Of a DNA stretch of 64,000 nucleotides, positions 27,001 to 34,883 are shown in pieces. The translations under genes and the position numbers were made by a program. The stretch's first letter is position 1. Each line of letters begins with the position of its first letter. The notes beneath the pieces are model-generated. The model was not told the DNA's origin, did not search any database, and saw nothing but the letters and a program-made list of their open reading frames with translations. The stretch comes from Deltaproteobacteria bacterium (lineage in GTDB: Bacteria; Myxococcota_A; Polyangia; Polyangiales; Polyangiaceae): assembly GCA_016875405.1 (NCBI GenBank), contig VGRJ01000004.1, positions 1 to 64,000 of the forward strand, given 5' to 3'.

Positions 27001-28193
27001 AATACGTACTCGGCGTTGTCAGGCGCAGCCTTGACGAGCGCTTCGTATTCGCGAACGGCCTCGTCGAGGTGCCCCGCCGCTTGCAGGAGGTGGACGAGGC
27101 GCACGCGGACCTCGGGGTTGCGCCCGTCGAGGGCGAGCGCCTCGCGATACCGGGTGATGGCCCGATCGACCGCCCCCGTCTCCTCGAGGAGCTGCGCGAG
27201 GGTGACGAGGCGAGCCGCGTCGCGACCGCCCTCGCGCTCAAGGAGCGCGACGAGCTCGGCGAGCTTTCCCTGCTCGCGATAGACATCCGTCAAGAGTGCA
27301 AGGATCTCGTTGCGTATGCCCGCCTGGCCTCCTGCCGCCGCACGCGCGCGTTCGAGGACCTCAAGCGCCTCCGACGTCTTGCGCTGGCGCAACAACGACT
27401 CGCCGAGGTCTTTCAGCGCAGGGGCAAGCGCCCGGTTGTCTCCCGAGGCCGCGCGCGCGACCTCGCGGAAGCGCGCCTCCGCAGCGGCGAACTGACCGCG
27501 GTTCATGAGCTCGACCGCGAGCTCCTTCTTGACGAAGATCGAGCCGCTCGCGAGCCTCACGAGCTCCTGGTGGTGCGTCGTCGCCGCCGCGAGATCGTTC
27601 GTATCGAGCGCGAGGAGCATGAGCTGGCGCAGCACGCGCTCGCGCTCGCTCGCGTCGCGGACGAGAGGCAAAGCGGCCTCGTACTGTCGTCGGGCCGTCG
27701 TGCGGTCACCGTCGCGCTCGGCGATCGCCGCGCGCATGAGGAGCGGCGCCGCCGTGCCCGGTCGGCGATTCGCGACGTCCTCGAGCGTCCGCGCGGCGTC
27801 GGCCCGCCGCTGCGCTGCGAGATAGATTCCAGCGAGCGCGAGCCGCACGGACATCTCTTCGTCGCCCGATGCCGTGGCAGCGCGGCGCTCGAAGTCGGCG
27901 ATCCAGCGCTCGAGGTTGCCGTCGCGCGCGCGGTAGAGCTCTCCGAGCTTCTGCAGAGGGAACGGCGAGGTCGGGCTCGCGAGGAGCGCGCGGGTGTAGC
28001 GGTCGATGAGCTCTTCGGTCCCCGGCTTCTTCTTGTCAGGACCGTCGGCTCGCGGCCCCGCAGGCGGTCGCTGACGCCCGCGACCGCGCACCTGGGGGGC
28101 TCGGCGCCTCCCGGAGGGATCGAAGTCGTGCTGGGCCTCGGCCGTCGACGCGACACCGAGAGCGATCAGCGAGGCGACGACCGCAAAGCGCAC
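24096..28193 (-). CDS. Giant exported TPR + HEAT-repeat protein
   Basis: 1365 residues with a signal peptide MRFAVVASLIALGVASTAEA. The N-terminal two-thirds (about 60-860) is tandem TPR helices (ALDGRNPEVRVRLVHLLQAA, AVEYASRALELSPDDAEGHY, YRLAAMHRRRQDLDRAMREL). The last third (about 880-1360) is HEAT-like/PBS-lyase-type alpha repeats (VRAAAAAALGELGDRGHRSV, SLRRRAIELLARRAEPEAHM, IRSRAAEVLGASEVTDATVS). It is probably a periplasmic scaffold. Both strands are open over long stretches because of the composition, but signal peptide, repeats and overlaps support this strand. Confidence 0.88.
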   Translation of the reverse strand: MRFAVVASLIALGVASTAEAQHDFDPSGRRRAPQVRGRGRQRPPAGPRADGPDKKKPGTEELIDRYTRALLASPTSPFPLQKLGELYRARDGNLERWIADFERRAATASGDEEMSVRLALAGIYLAAQRRADAARTLEDVANRRPGTAAPLLMRAAIAERDGDRTTARRQYEAALPLVRDASERERVLRQLMLLALDTNDLAAATTHHQELVRLASGSIFVKKELAVELMNRGQFAAAEARFREVARAASGDNRALAPALKDLGESLLRQRKTSEALEVLERARAAAGGQAGIRNEILALLTDVYREQGKLAELVALLEREGGRDAARLVTLAQLLEETGAVDRAITRYREALALDGRNPEVRVRLVHLLQAAGHLDEAVREYEALVKAAPDNAEYVFELAETWLQRGERAKALALVADLERRSSDRADTLATVADFYERLEEPARALRVLERLAGAANGDPRHLVELGDRYFQAGDRARALATWRKLLVVTPSRADGLLLLGDVYLDHELQAEALETLREAVKSSPPGKAARYRKALAAALERSSNGSLAHQARYREALAIWEELLAAAGDDALLAREARTHLVSLWGILRELDAHVKPLRTKLEGAPPDLEAGRLLAEVQRRLGRIPDAVATLRRVLAAAPGDVGSLLALERTLVLARDLGGAIEVLAKLVEADPKKAREHYQRMAQHAAELYRDDDAVEYASRALELSPDDAEGHYRLAAMHRRRQDLDRAMRELRKAITKDPRLFKAHFDLAELAVSRGEFEEADRLYRLVIRSSRDEEFVVRATRLAMQLHLGRGTLDALERELLPVALSNPQKPVYRRLLVELYGNLAAPLVRLARYGNDEEGARARAELAALGARAVKPLLDALSDDAGGQARVAIEVLSHVRNKGAGPALFSFATGRAEVELRVKAMLACAGLADAALLPRYQQLLAPADPALAAPANDPVAVAATWAVVRLDDPKAEALLARLVERGGSDVRALAALGLTKKPRHAALVAKLAEAPDAGPRVRAAAAAALGELGDRGHRSVLLALAEAREPTVALAALVALVRMEVGARATARLGADAAPPEDVSALLARAFWSDELRTRKVALGALTALVVGEVRRPPRALDSEGVEGSLPAALASLVPAGYSREEEVRALTVMTDSLGRAAVSLTRSSSEGAELVARTLSTRLAELLAPPLGGTTDAALDAWLEQLTRVNVSSFASLVRHPNASLRRRAIELLARRAEPEAHMALLAALDPSDAIACRVALGALQRASGAELVLAVLGLLGHREDWTIRSRAAEVLGASEVTDATVSARVAAELERVARTDSFALVREAALRALLARAPARAVEVARALGASDEEPRVRSIAAELAARAGAGGR

Positions 28194-28242
28194 GTTCAGA
28201 GTCTAGCAGTTCTCGTCGGCGTCGGCGCCTTCGCCCGCCGGC

Positions 28243-29556
28243 CTAGCGACGCGCGGCGACGACCGCTAGCACCGCGAACGCAACGGCGAGCGCCGCCAGC
28301 ACGGCGAGACCGAGGCCGAGCGGTGACGACGCCCCCTCGGGCCTCACGCCTCTTCCCGCGAGGTGGAGCGCGAGGGCCTCGCGCGCTCGACGGGCACGCG
28401 CCACCAGCGTCACGAGGACAGCGATCGCGCTCACCAACGTCGCTCCGACGACCGGCGTGCGAACCGCGCGCATCCGCGACTCCTCGCGGGCGACCGCCTC
28501 CGAGGTGCCATCGAGCAAAGTCGCGAGCGGCGGCGCGTCGACGCGGCGCCCCGGGCCGAGTGGCCAAGACACGGCGCGCCCAGCCGGTTCCTGCGGATCA
28601 CTCGCGAGCACGAGGGTCATCGGCCCGGCGTCGAGGCTCGGCACCTCCTCGATCGAAAGAGCGCCTTCGGCACCGCCGTTCGGGCGCTCGCGGAGGGGGA
28701 TCAAACCACCCCAGACCCTGCCCTCGCGCGATACGAGCGACGCATACGCGACGGTACGTGGAGTCGAGGAGCGTATCAGTATCGCCCCGCGACTCCGCCA
28801 CGATGGGTCGAGCCAGAGCCCCCCCGACTGAATCGGCAGGTCACCGTGGTGCGCGACGACCGCGCCTCCGACGCGCGCCTCGAGGTCGAGCGGGACGGCA
28901 GGCGCACGCGCCGTCACCGAGAACGCCCAGCTCTCGGTGCACGTTCCGCCGCTGCACAGGGGCGAGCCGGGCGCATGAAGCTTCGCGACCTCCGCGCCGG
29001 CGGCTTCGAGCGTGACGTTCGCGGTCGACGCATCCTCGGCGCGCTTGCGGCGCGTCACGGTGACCTGCTCCGGCAGCTCAGGGACCGCGAGGCCACGAGG
29101 CACACAAACCTCGAACTCCGCGGCCTCACCGAACGTCTCGCAGCGCCTCGCGTCGATCTCCTCGAGCGCCGCCCTCCCGCGGACCTCGCCCCTCGCGAGG
29201 ACCTTGCCGTTCCGTCGGATGGTAAGGCGCGCGGTCGATGCGAGCGGCCGCTCGAGCGTGAAGGCGAGCTCGACGAACCCGTCGCTGCGAGCCTCGCCCT
29301 TGACGACGACGACGCGCTCCTCGGACGCACACTCGAGCTCGACGGGACCGGCCGCTGGTGCCTCGAGCTCCTCGTAACGACGCAGCGCCTCGACCCGCAG
29401 GGCGACCCGGCTCGCGCCAGCCACCACGACCCCGCGGACCCGCGCGAACTCCACGGGGCGCCGCGCCCCGGGCCCCGCGACCGCGAACGCGACCGCCACG
29501 CCCGCGAGGGCTGGCAAGCCAAACAGGATCGCGCGCTCGAACCTCACCTGCGTCAC
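28243..29556 (-). CDS. Hypothetical membrane protein with a large exported beta domain
   Basis: 437 residues from a GTG near 29556; GTGs at 29565 and 29547 are also possible. One N-terminal helix (ILFGLPALAGVAVAFAVAG) leads into an approximately 300-residue beta-rich exported domain with paired Cys (CSGGTC; ELECAS; FEVCVPRG). Two C-terminal helices follow (VVGATLVSAIAVLVTLVARA; LGLGLAVLAALAVAFAVLAV). I do not recognise a family. It is 49 bases upstream of the giant TPR gene and likely heads that operon. Confidence 0.65.
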   Translation of the reverse strand: MTQVRFERAILFGLPALAGVAVAFAVAGPGARRPVEFARVRGVVVAGASRVALRVEALRRYEELEAPAAGPVELECASEERVVVVKGEARSDGFVELAFTLERPLASTARLTIRRNGKVLARGEVRGRAALEEIDARRCETFGEAAEFEVCVPRGLAVPELPEQVTVTRRKRAEDASTANVTLEAAGAEVAKLHAPGSPLCSGGTCTESWAFSVTARAPAVPLDLEARVGGAVVAHHGDLPIQSGGLWLDPSWRSRGAILIRSSTPRTVAYASLVSREGRVWGGLIPLRERPNGGAEGALSIEEVPSLDAGPMTLVLASDPQEPAGRAVSWPLGPGRRVDAPPLATLLDGTSEAVAREESRMRAVRTPVVGATLVSAIAVLVTLVARARRAREALALHLAGRGVRPEGASSPLGLGLAVLAALAVAFAVLAVVAARR

Positions 29557-29660
29557 GGGTACCACGAGCCCACTTGGTCGACGAGTTGACGTGCGTGGTT
29601 CTTCGTGCGGCGCGGCACGCCTCTCGTCCTCGAGGCGTTTCGGTGTAGAACGTCGTGACG

Positions 29661-30398
29661 ATGGCCAAGACGACGAAAGAGCGTTCGAAGAAGACGCGTC
29701 CTGCCCCTCGAGACGGCGCCGCAGCAGACAAGGCACTCCGCACCCTCGACGAGACCTTCGAGGAGCGGCGCTTCGAGCCGACCGCGCGTGGCTCGGCGTA
29801 CGTCGGCGCGGTCTTGCTGTCTTTCGGAGGCCTCCTCCTCGGCGCGGGCACCTACGCCTTCGGGTGGGTCGCATCCGGCCCATGGCACGAGAACGCGCAT
29901 CTCTTCGTCGTCGCGGGCCTCGTGTTCGAGCTCGGCTTCCTGTTCATGAACGGCCAGCCCTCGGCGCCGGTCCGCATCGGCGCGCTCGGCCTCGGCCTCG
30001 ACGAGGATGGCAAGGTTCGGCGCATCGCCTGGTGCGACGTCGAGCAGGTGAGTTTGGCCGGAAGAGAGTTGTCGCTGAAGACCTCCGAGGGCGAGTTCAC
30101 GCTCCGCCTCGACGTGCATCGCAGCGCCGCGGCCTTCCTCGTGGCCGAGGCGCGCACCCGCATCCCGCAGCGCGTCGCCGTCGACGAGGCGCAGAGGGCA
30201 GAGCTCGGCCCGGCAGATGGCGGCGTTCGCGTCCTGGCGGAGGCCCCGCAAGTCGCCGGCGAGAGGTGTCGCGCGAGCGGCAAGGCCCTCACCTTCGAGA
30301 AGGACGTGCGCATGTGTGGTCGGTGCGGCGCGCTCTACCACCGCGAGGGGGTCCCTCGCGCCTGCCTCGGCTGCGACGCGAAGCTGAAGGCGAGCTGA
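29661..30398 (+). CDS. Membrane protein with PH-like domain and C-terminal zinc ribbon
   Basis: 245 residues from ATG 29661 (a GTG at 29655 precedes it). A basic N terminus, two membrane helices (AYVGAVLLSFGGLLLGAGTY; LFVVAGLVFELGFLFM), then a beta domain whose pattern (IAWCDVEQVSLAGRELSLKT) recalls bacterial PH-like domains in small membrane proteins. The end has CGRCGALYHREGV...CLGC, a Cys4 zinc ribbon (C-x2-C and C-x2-C). No catalytic motif. Function unknown. It is divergent from the 28243-29556 gene; the 104-base gap should hold both promoters. Confidence 0.72.
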   Translation: MAKTTKERSKKTRPAPRDGAAADKALRTLDETFEERRFEPTARGSAYVGAVLLSFGGLLLGAGTYAFGWVASGPWHENAHLFVVAGLVFELGFLFMNGQPSAPVRIGALGLGLDEDGKVRRIAWCDVEQVSLAGRELSLKTSEGEFTLRLDVHRSAAAFLVAEARTRIPQRVAVDEAQRAELGPADGGVRVLAEAPQVAGERCRASGKALTFEKDVRMCGRCGALYHREGVPRACLGCDAKLKAS

Positions 30399-30422
30399 GC
30401 CGAGCGCCCCTCAGACGATGAT

Positions 30423-31337
30423 TCACTTCAGGAATGCCGGGTTTTCTCTGAGGAACGCGACGTACTCGTCGCTCTCGAGGTAAGGCGCGACGCGGCCGGC
30501 CTTCACCGCGTTCTCGAGGTTGTCCTTGACCACGCCGATGCGCTTCGAGGGCGGGATCCCAAACGCGGCCATGATCGCGTCGCCGACGCCCTTCGGGAGC
30601 AGCGGGCGCTCGGCGTCCTTCATCGCGAGCTCGCTGACCCGGCGCTGGAGCTCGTCGATCTGGTGCATGCCGCGCCGCTTCTTCTCGGGGCGCTTCGTGG
30701 TGATGTCGGCGCGCGACAGGCAGAAGAGATCCTCCATGTAGGGGCCGATCTCGCGAGCGAACCGACGCACGGCACTGTCGGTCCAGCCGCCGCCGTACTG
30801 GCTCGCTCGCAGGTGGTGGAGCACGAGGAAGTGCACGGCGTCGTAGAGCGACGGCTCGAAGAGCGGGAACCGACGATGAAACTTCTCGAGCATCCGCGCG
30901 CCGACCTCCGCGTGGCCGAAGAAGTGGACCTCGCCATCGGGCGAGATGCTGCGCGTCTTCACCTTTCCGATGTCATGGAGCAGCGCACCCCAGCGAACTT
31001 CGAGGCGCGGAACCGCCTGGGTCACGACCTGCTTGGTGTGCTTCCAGACGTCCTTGTGCCGCCACTCGCCATCGCCAAACCCGACCAGCTTGTTGACCGG
31101 CGGCAACAGCGCTCCGAGCGCGCCGCACTCGAGCATCGCGTCAAGGCCGGCCTCGGCGTCCGTCGCCATGAGGATCCGGTCGAGCCGGCCGCGCACGTCG
31201 TCGCGAAACGTCACCGAAGCGACCTCGAAGTCGACCGACTCGACCCGCGGCGGCCCCTCGAGGGTGCGCCCCTCGGCCCGCTCGATCGCCCAGTCGAGCG
31301 CGTCCAGCGCGCGAGTGTGGTTGGCCTCGGAATCCAC
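30423..31337 (-). CDS. HD-domain protein resembling the C-terminal half of CCA-adding enzyme/poly(A) polymerase
   Basis: 304 residues from GTG 31337; the frame stays open upstream, so the start is uncertain. After a helical RNA-binding-like segment (RLDRILMATDAEAGLDAMLE, GALGALLPPVNK) comes an HD phosphohydrolase domain: HKDVWKHTKQVV, RWGALLHDIGKVKTRS (HD pair), FFGHAEVGARML and HFLVLHHLRAS. This order is that of class II CCA-adding enzymes, but the N-terminal nucleotidyltransferase head with GxDxD is absent. The C-terminal part (DITTKRPEKKRRGMHQIDEL) also fits. It could act on nucleotides or RNA ends. Confidence 0.8.
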   Translation of the reverse strand: MDSEANHTRALDALDWAIERAEGRTLEGPPRVESVDFEVASVTFRDDVRGRLDRILMATDAEAGLDAMLECGALGALLPPVNKLVGFGDGEWRHKDVWKHTKQVVTQAVPRLEVRWGALLHDIGKVKTRSISPDGEVHFFGHAEVGARMLEKFHRRFPLFEPSLYDAVHFLVLHHLRASQYGGGWTDSAVRRFAREIGPYMEDLFCLSRADITTKRPEKKRRGMHQIDELQRRVSELAMKDAERPLLPKGVGDAIMAAFGIPPSKRIGVVKDNLENAVKAGRVAPYLESDEYVAFLRENPAFLK

Positions 31338-31446
31338 GGTCCGCAGACCATAGTCGGTCGCGCGACCCGGGAAAAGTCGCGGTTTCGCGGCGACGACTGA
31401 ATGCGGCGGTCGGCCCCTTCGTCGGACCCCACAGGAGTTTTCCACC

Positions 31447-32094
31447 ATGCCGCTCCTTCGCCGCCTCGCCCCCTGGCTCATCGCCTCATCGCTGGTCACA
31501 CTCTCCGCCACGGCGTTTGCCGAGACGGGCGCCGTTCAGCGCTTCCTGCGCGGACCGCTCTTCGGAGCCTCGCGGAGCTCGCTCCGGATCTCGCCGCCTC
31601 CAGGCGGCCACGTCATGCTCCACCGCGACGGAAAACCCGCGCGCTGGTTCCTCCAGGCGAGCATGGTGACCGTCGAGCCTGGGGTGACCTACGCGGTGAC
31701 CGCCGTGAAGGATGGCGAGGTGCTCTACGACAGCGGCGTCGTCGCGCAGCCGGGAGTCCTCGATCTCGTGTGGAGCGAATGGGCGGACGCGCCCGCTGTC
31801 TCGTACCACCCTGCCATCGCGCTCGATCCGTTCCGCGTGGGGCTCGTGCCCGCCGGCGCGCTCCCCGCGCAGAGCCTGCGCTACCCGGTCGGGGACCTCG
31901 CCTTCGCCCGCCTGCTCGACGACCTGCAGTCACGCCCGGACGAGCCGTCGCGCTGGTTTGCGTTGGCGCGCTACGCGGACGGGCTGTTGTTCGACGATGC
32001 GCAGATCGAGACGCTCGTGGGGTCGTTCGCGTTCCCGCTCTACCGCAGCTACGCGGCGACCCTCCTCGAGCGGCGCGGCCGCCCATCGACATGA
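31447..32094 (+). CDS. Exported protein with a C-terminal DUF4476-like domain
   Basis: 215 residues. The signal peptide is MPLLRRLAPWLIASSLVTLS, cleaved near AFAETG. A beta domain follows (HVMLHRDGKPARWFLQASMV). The C-terminal 80 residues (FARLLDDLQSRPDEPSRWFA, YADGLLFDDAQIETLVGSFA) match the shape of DUF4476, a small helical domain in exported bacterial proteins. Function unknown. The stop is created inside the first unit of a 15-bp tandem repeat. Confidence 0.7.
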   Translation: MPLLRRLAPWLIASSLVTLSATAFAETGAVQRFLRGPLFGASRSSLRISPPPGGHVMLHRDGKPARWFLQASMVTVEPGVTYAVTAVKDGEVLYDSGVVAQPGVLDLVWSEWADAPAVSYHPAIALDPFRVGLVPAGALPAQSLRYPVGDLAFARLLDDLQSRPDEPSRWFALARYADGLLFDDAQIETLVGSFAFPLYRSYAATLLERRGRPST

Positions 32095-32111
32095 CGCCCA
32101 TCGACATGACG
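32082..32111. repeat. Two tandem 15-bp repeats at a gene 3' end
   Basis: The unit CCCATCGACATGACG is present twice without a gap (32082-32096, 32097-32111), between the plus-strand gene ending at 32094 and the minus-strand gene ending at 32116. It is followed by the palindrome TCAATTGA (32116-32123), which holds the minus-strand stop and would also stop the plus frame that runs through the repeat. Confidence 0.85.
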
Positions 32112-32115
32112 CCTG

Positions 32116-33306
32116 TCAATTGACCGGTTTCAACCATCGCGGCAGGAAGTCGACCCCGGGTGCTCGCGTGAGCCGCACGACCGAGCCGCCCTCTCGCCGC
32201 ATCGCGTAGAGCTCCACGTCGCCGTCGCGGTTCGAGGCAAAGACGAGCCAGCGGCCGTCGGGCGAAAAGGTCGGCGTCTCGTCGCGAAAAGCCCCTCGAT
32301 CCTCGGCGACGAGGGAGCCGTCCTCGACGCGCACGATCCGCAGCGACGACGACTCGGGCTGCGCGACGACGTACGCGAGCCAGGCGCCGTCGGGTGACCA
32401 GACCGGTTGAGCCTCGCCGATGGTCGGCTCCTCGTCGAGCGCGCGCGGGCGACTGCCGTCGGCGTTCATCACGTGCACGCGCGCAGGCCCGCGTCGCGTG
32501 CTGAGGAAGGCGATGCGACGTCCATCGGGCGAATGTACGGGCCCGGTGTCGTCGCCGCGCGAGCGGGTGAGTCGCAGGAGGTCTTTGCCGTCGAGGTTGA
32601 CGCGATAGAGCTCGGCGTCGCCATCGCGACTCGACACGTAGACGAGCTGCTTGCCGTCGGGCGACGCGGTCGGCTCGTAGCTCCCGGCGGGGTCGGAGGT
32701 GAGCCGCTCCCGACGCCCGTCGAGCCCGATGCGCTCGAGATCGCTGAACCCGTAGCGGTCCGTCTCGACGACGAGCCCTCCTCCGCCCGCGAGCCAGGTC
32801 GCGTTGCGGAGGCGAGCCCGCGACGGCGCGAGCGGCCTCAGCGTCCCACCGGACCCGAGGAGGGCGAGGTGCTCGGCGTAGCCTGGCTCGCCGGGGTTCC
32901 CCTCGAACGAGAGCACGGCGAGCTTGCCATCGCTCGACACCGCCGCGAGGTGATCCGCGACGGGGCTCGTCGTCAGGCGCTCGAGGCGCTGCCCATCCGG
33001 ACACATCCGGTAGAGCTCGCGGTTCCCGTCGCGCTCGGAGGTGAAGACGAGCATGCCCTCCGAGCAGCCTGGCGGAGGAGGCGGCGAGCCGGTCGACGAG
33101 CTGCTCGGAGCCGTCGCGGTGCGCACCTCGAGCGGCGCGCTGGTCTCGAGTGTGGCGCGCGACTCGCCCCTCGAGCACCCGAGCCCGAGGAGCGAAGTCA
33201 GCGCTGCGACGAGCGAGGCCCCTACTTGACCTCGGTAAAGCGCACCGCGTCCGCGACGACGACGCCCGAGCCGGACGTCCAGCGGCTCACGGCGACGACG
33301 TTCCAT
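32116..33306 (-). CDS. TolB-like beta-propeller lipoprotein
   Basis: About 396 residues if started at ATG 33306, the nearest ATG in frame. The mature part begins after LVAALTSLLGLGCSRGES, a good lipobox (LGLGC), but only about 30 residues downstream of that ATG, giving an unusually long basic leader that overlaps the amidase gene by 85 bases. A non-standard start nearer the lipobox is possible. The body has six or seven PD40 repeats: FTSERDGNRELYRM, YVSSRDGDAELYRVNLDG, FLSTRRGPARVHVMNADG, FASNRDGDVELYAMRREG. It probably forms a periplasmic or surface propeller. Confidence 0.8.
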   Translation of the reverse strand: MERRRREPLDVRLGRRRRGRGALYRGQVGASLVAALTSLLGLGCSRGESRATLETSAPLEVRTATAPSSSSTGSPPPPPGCSEGMLVFTSERDGNRELYRMCPDGQRLERLTTSPVADHLAAVSSDGKLAVLSFEGNPGEPGYAEHLALLGSGGTLRPLAPSRARLRNATWLAGGGGLVVETDRYGFSDLERIGLDGRRERLTSDPAGSYEPTASPDGKQLVYVSSRDGDAELYRVNLDGKDLLRLTRSRGDDTGPVHSPDGRRIAFLSTRRGPARVHVMNADGSRPRALDEEPTIGEAQPVWSPDGAWLAYVVAQPESSSLRIVRVEDGSLVAEDRGAFRDETPTFSPDGRWLVFASNRDGDVELYAMRREGGSVVRLTRAPGVDFLPRWLKPVN

Positions 33307-34871
33307 CCCGCGGTGAAGGTGTACGTCCCAAGCTCCACCCATTTGCTGCCGTTCTTCTTCTGGTCGACGTAGACGGTGTCGAGCTGCACCTGATTCGAAT
33401 TGTAGACGTGGAACGGAGTGCTCGACGAGCGGTCGCTCGCGGCCGGCCACCACGCCTGGACCTTGAGCTTCTTCGGCGCGGCGAGCTTGACGCGGAACTC
33501 GACGAGATCGGTCGTCGGCCCGACCGAGCGCCAGCCGTAGCCGGTGTTGAAATAGCCCGACACGTTGTTGCTCGCGGTCCACGTCGACGGGATCACGCAG
33601 AGCGCGTCCTTCGTGTTGAACGAGTTGTTGGTGTCGACGACGAACTCAAGGGGCGTCGAGGGCGGCTCTTCGGGAGCCGGCGGCGGGTCCTCAGGAGCCG
33701 GCGGTTTGCTCGGCGGCGGGTTCTCGGGCGCCGGCGGCGGCGCGCCACCGGAGCACGCGGCGTCGACGAGGCCGAGGTACTTGCCCCAGGGCCAAGCCTT
33801 GCCTGGGTCGATGCGATTGTACGGCTGCAGCTGGCCGTGACCGACGATGTGGAACTTGTCCCGCGGGATCCCCCACGCCTTGCTCATGTCGCAGACGAGC
33901 TTCGCGGAGCTCTCGAGGAGGCCGTCGCCCCACGCCGACTGCGAGGCGTAGCCGGCATGCTCGACGCCGATGGTGAAGTTGTTGCTCGCCAGACCGTCGA
34001 GGTCGCACTTGTTCTTCGAGTTGAGGGAGCACTTGTAGTCGGCAGAGATGTGCCAGGCCTTGCTCTTCTCGCGGACCAGCTGGGTGATCTCGCCGCCGTC
34101 AGGGCTCACGACGTAGTGGGCGCTCACCTTCGACTTCGAGTTCTTGAGCCAGCCCCAGCAGCCCGAATAGCTGCCTTCGCAGGTGTGGATGATCACCATG
34201 CTTGGCTTGCCGCTCGAGCCCGCCGGGCGTGCGCTGTTGTTCGGCGAGGGGCGCCACACGGAGCCGGAGTAATCGGGACCGGGGGTCAGCGAGCCGTCGG
34301 CCGCGGGGTAATTCGCGATCACGTCGAGCGCCGAGACGCTCATGAGCTCGGTCGCGATGCCCTGCTGCAACGCCCGATAGACCTCCCCGAGGACGTACGA
34401 CTGTCGGCCGTCGAACTCCTCGATGCCGCTCGCCTCCGCGACGACCTCGGCCCAGTCGGCGAGGCTCGCGCGGTCGATCGCGAACGCTTCGGCGTCGGCG
34501 GAGAGCAGCGCGGCGCCCGCCCTGAGGTTGGCGAGCGGCTCGGTTCGAACCTCCTCCACGTCGAGGCCCGCCAGCGCAGCACCGCGCGCGAGTCGTTCGC
34601 CGCGCAGCGCGAGCAAGCCGTAGGCGGCGTCCTGCCCCACCTCGTCCTCACCGACGACCATCTGCCAGCGGGTCTCGGTCCAGGCGATGGACTTCAGGAG
34701 CTCGGCCGGCACGCCAAACTCCTTCGCGGCCGCATCAAACATCGCCCCGAAGTTCGTGCCCTCGGGCTGCGTCTCACCGAGCGCGTAGTCGCCGTGGTCG
34801 ACGTGTCGCGTCGCGGAGCAACCGGCGGTCAGCAAGGCGACCGCCAAACCCATCCAGGAACCCTTCTTCAT
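33222..34871 (-). CDS. Two-enzyme peptidoglycan hydrolase lipoprotein (transglycosylase-like + amidase_2 + golvesin-like)
   Basis: 549 residues from ATG 34871, chosen because GGAGGG lies five bases upstream; an ATG at 34883 is also in frame. Leader MKKGSWMGLAVALLTAGC gives a lipoprotein. Residues 40-125 resemble a lytic transglycosylase (KEFGVPAELLKSIAWTETRW with a candidate catalytic Glu66, then AYGLLAL). Residues about 205-370 form an AmpD-type amidase with zinc ligands His229 (VIIHTCEGS), His345 (VGHGQ) and Asp355 (RIDPG). A Pro/Glu linker follows, then a golvesin/CBM-like beta domain (FVVDTNNSFNTKD, GYFNTGYGWRSVG). It should cut both glycan and peptide links. Confidence 0.85.
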   Translation of the reverse strand: MKKGSWMGLAVALLTAGCSATRHVDHGDYALGETQPEGTNFGAMFDAAAKEFGVPAELLKSIAWTETRWQMVVGEDEVGQDAAYGLLALRGERLARGAALAGLDVEEVRTEPLANLRAGAALLSADAEAFAIDRASLADWAEVVAEASGIEEFDGRQSYVLGEVYRALQQGIATELMSVSALDVIANYPAADGSLTPGPDYSGSVWRPSPNNSARPAGSSGKPSMVIIHTCEGSYSGCWGWLKNSKSKVSAHYVVSPDGGEITQLVREKSKAWHISADYKCSLNSKNKCDLDGLASNNFTIGVEHAGYASQSAWGDGLLESSAKLVCDMSKAWGIPRDKFHIVGHGQLQPYNRIDPGKAWPWGKYLGLVDAACSGGAPPPAPENPPPSKPPAPEDPPPAPEEPPSTPLEFVVDTNNSFNTKDALCVIPSTWTASNNVSGYFNTGYGWRSVGPTTDLVEFRVKLAAPKKLKVQAWWPAASDRSSSTPFHVYNSNQVQLDTVYVDQKKNGSKWVELGTYTFTAGWNVVAVSRWTSGSGVVVADAVRFTEVK

Positions 34872-34883
34872 CACACCCTCCAT

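Noticed and set aside
23964-29015. Two long plus-strand open frames (884 and 782 codons) opposite the giant TPR gene
   Set aside because: The minus strand has a signal peptide, clear TPR/HEAT repeats and start/stop overlaps with tsaD; the plus frames are Arg/Glu-rich translation of the antisense.
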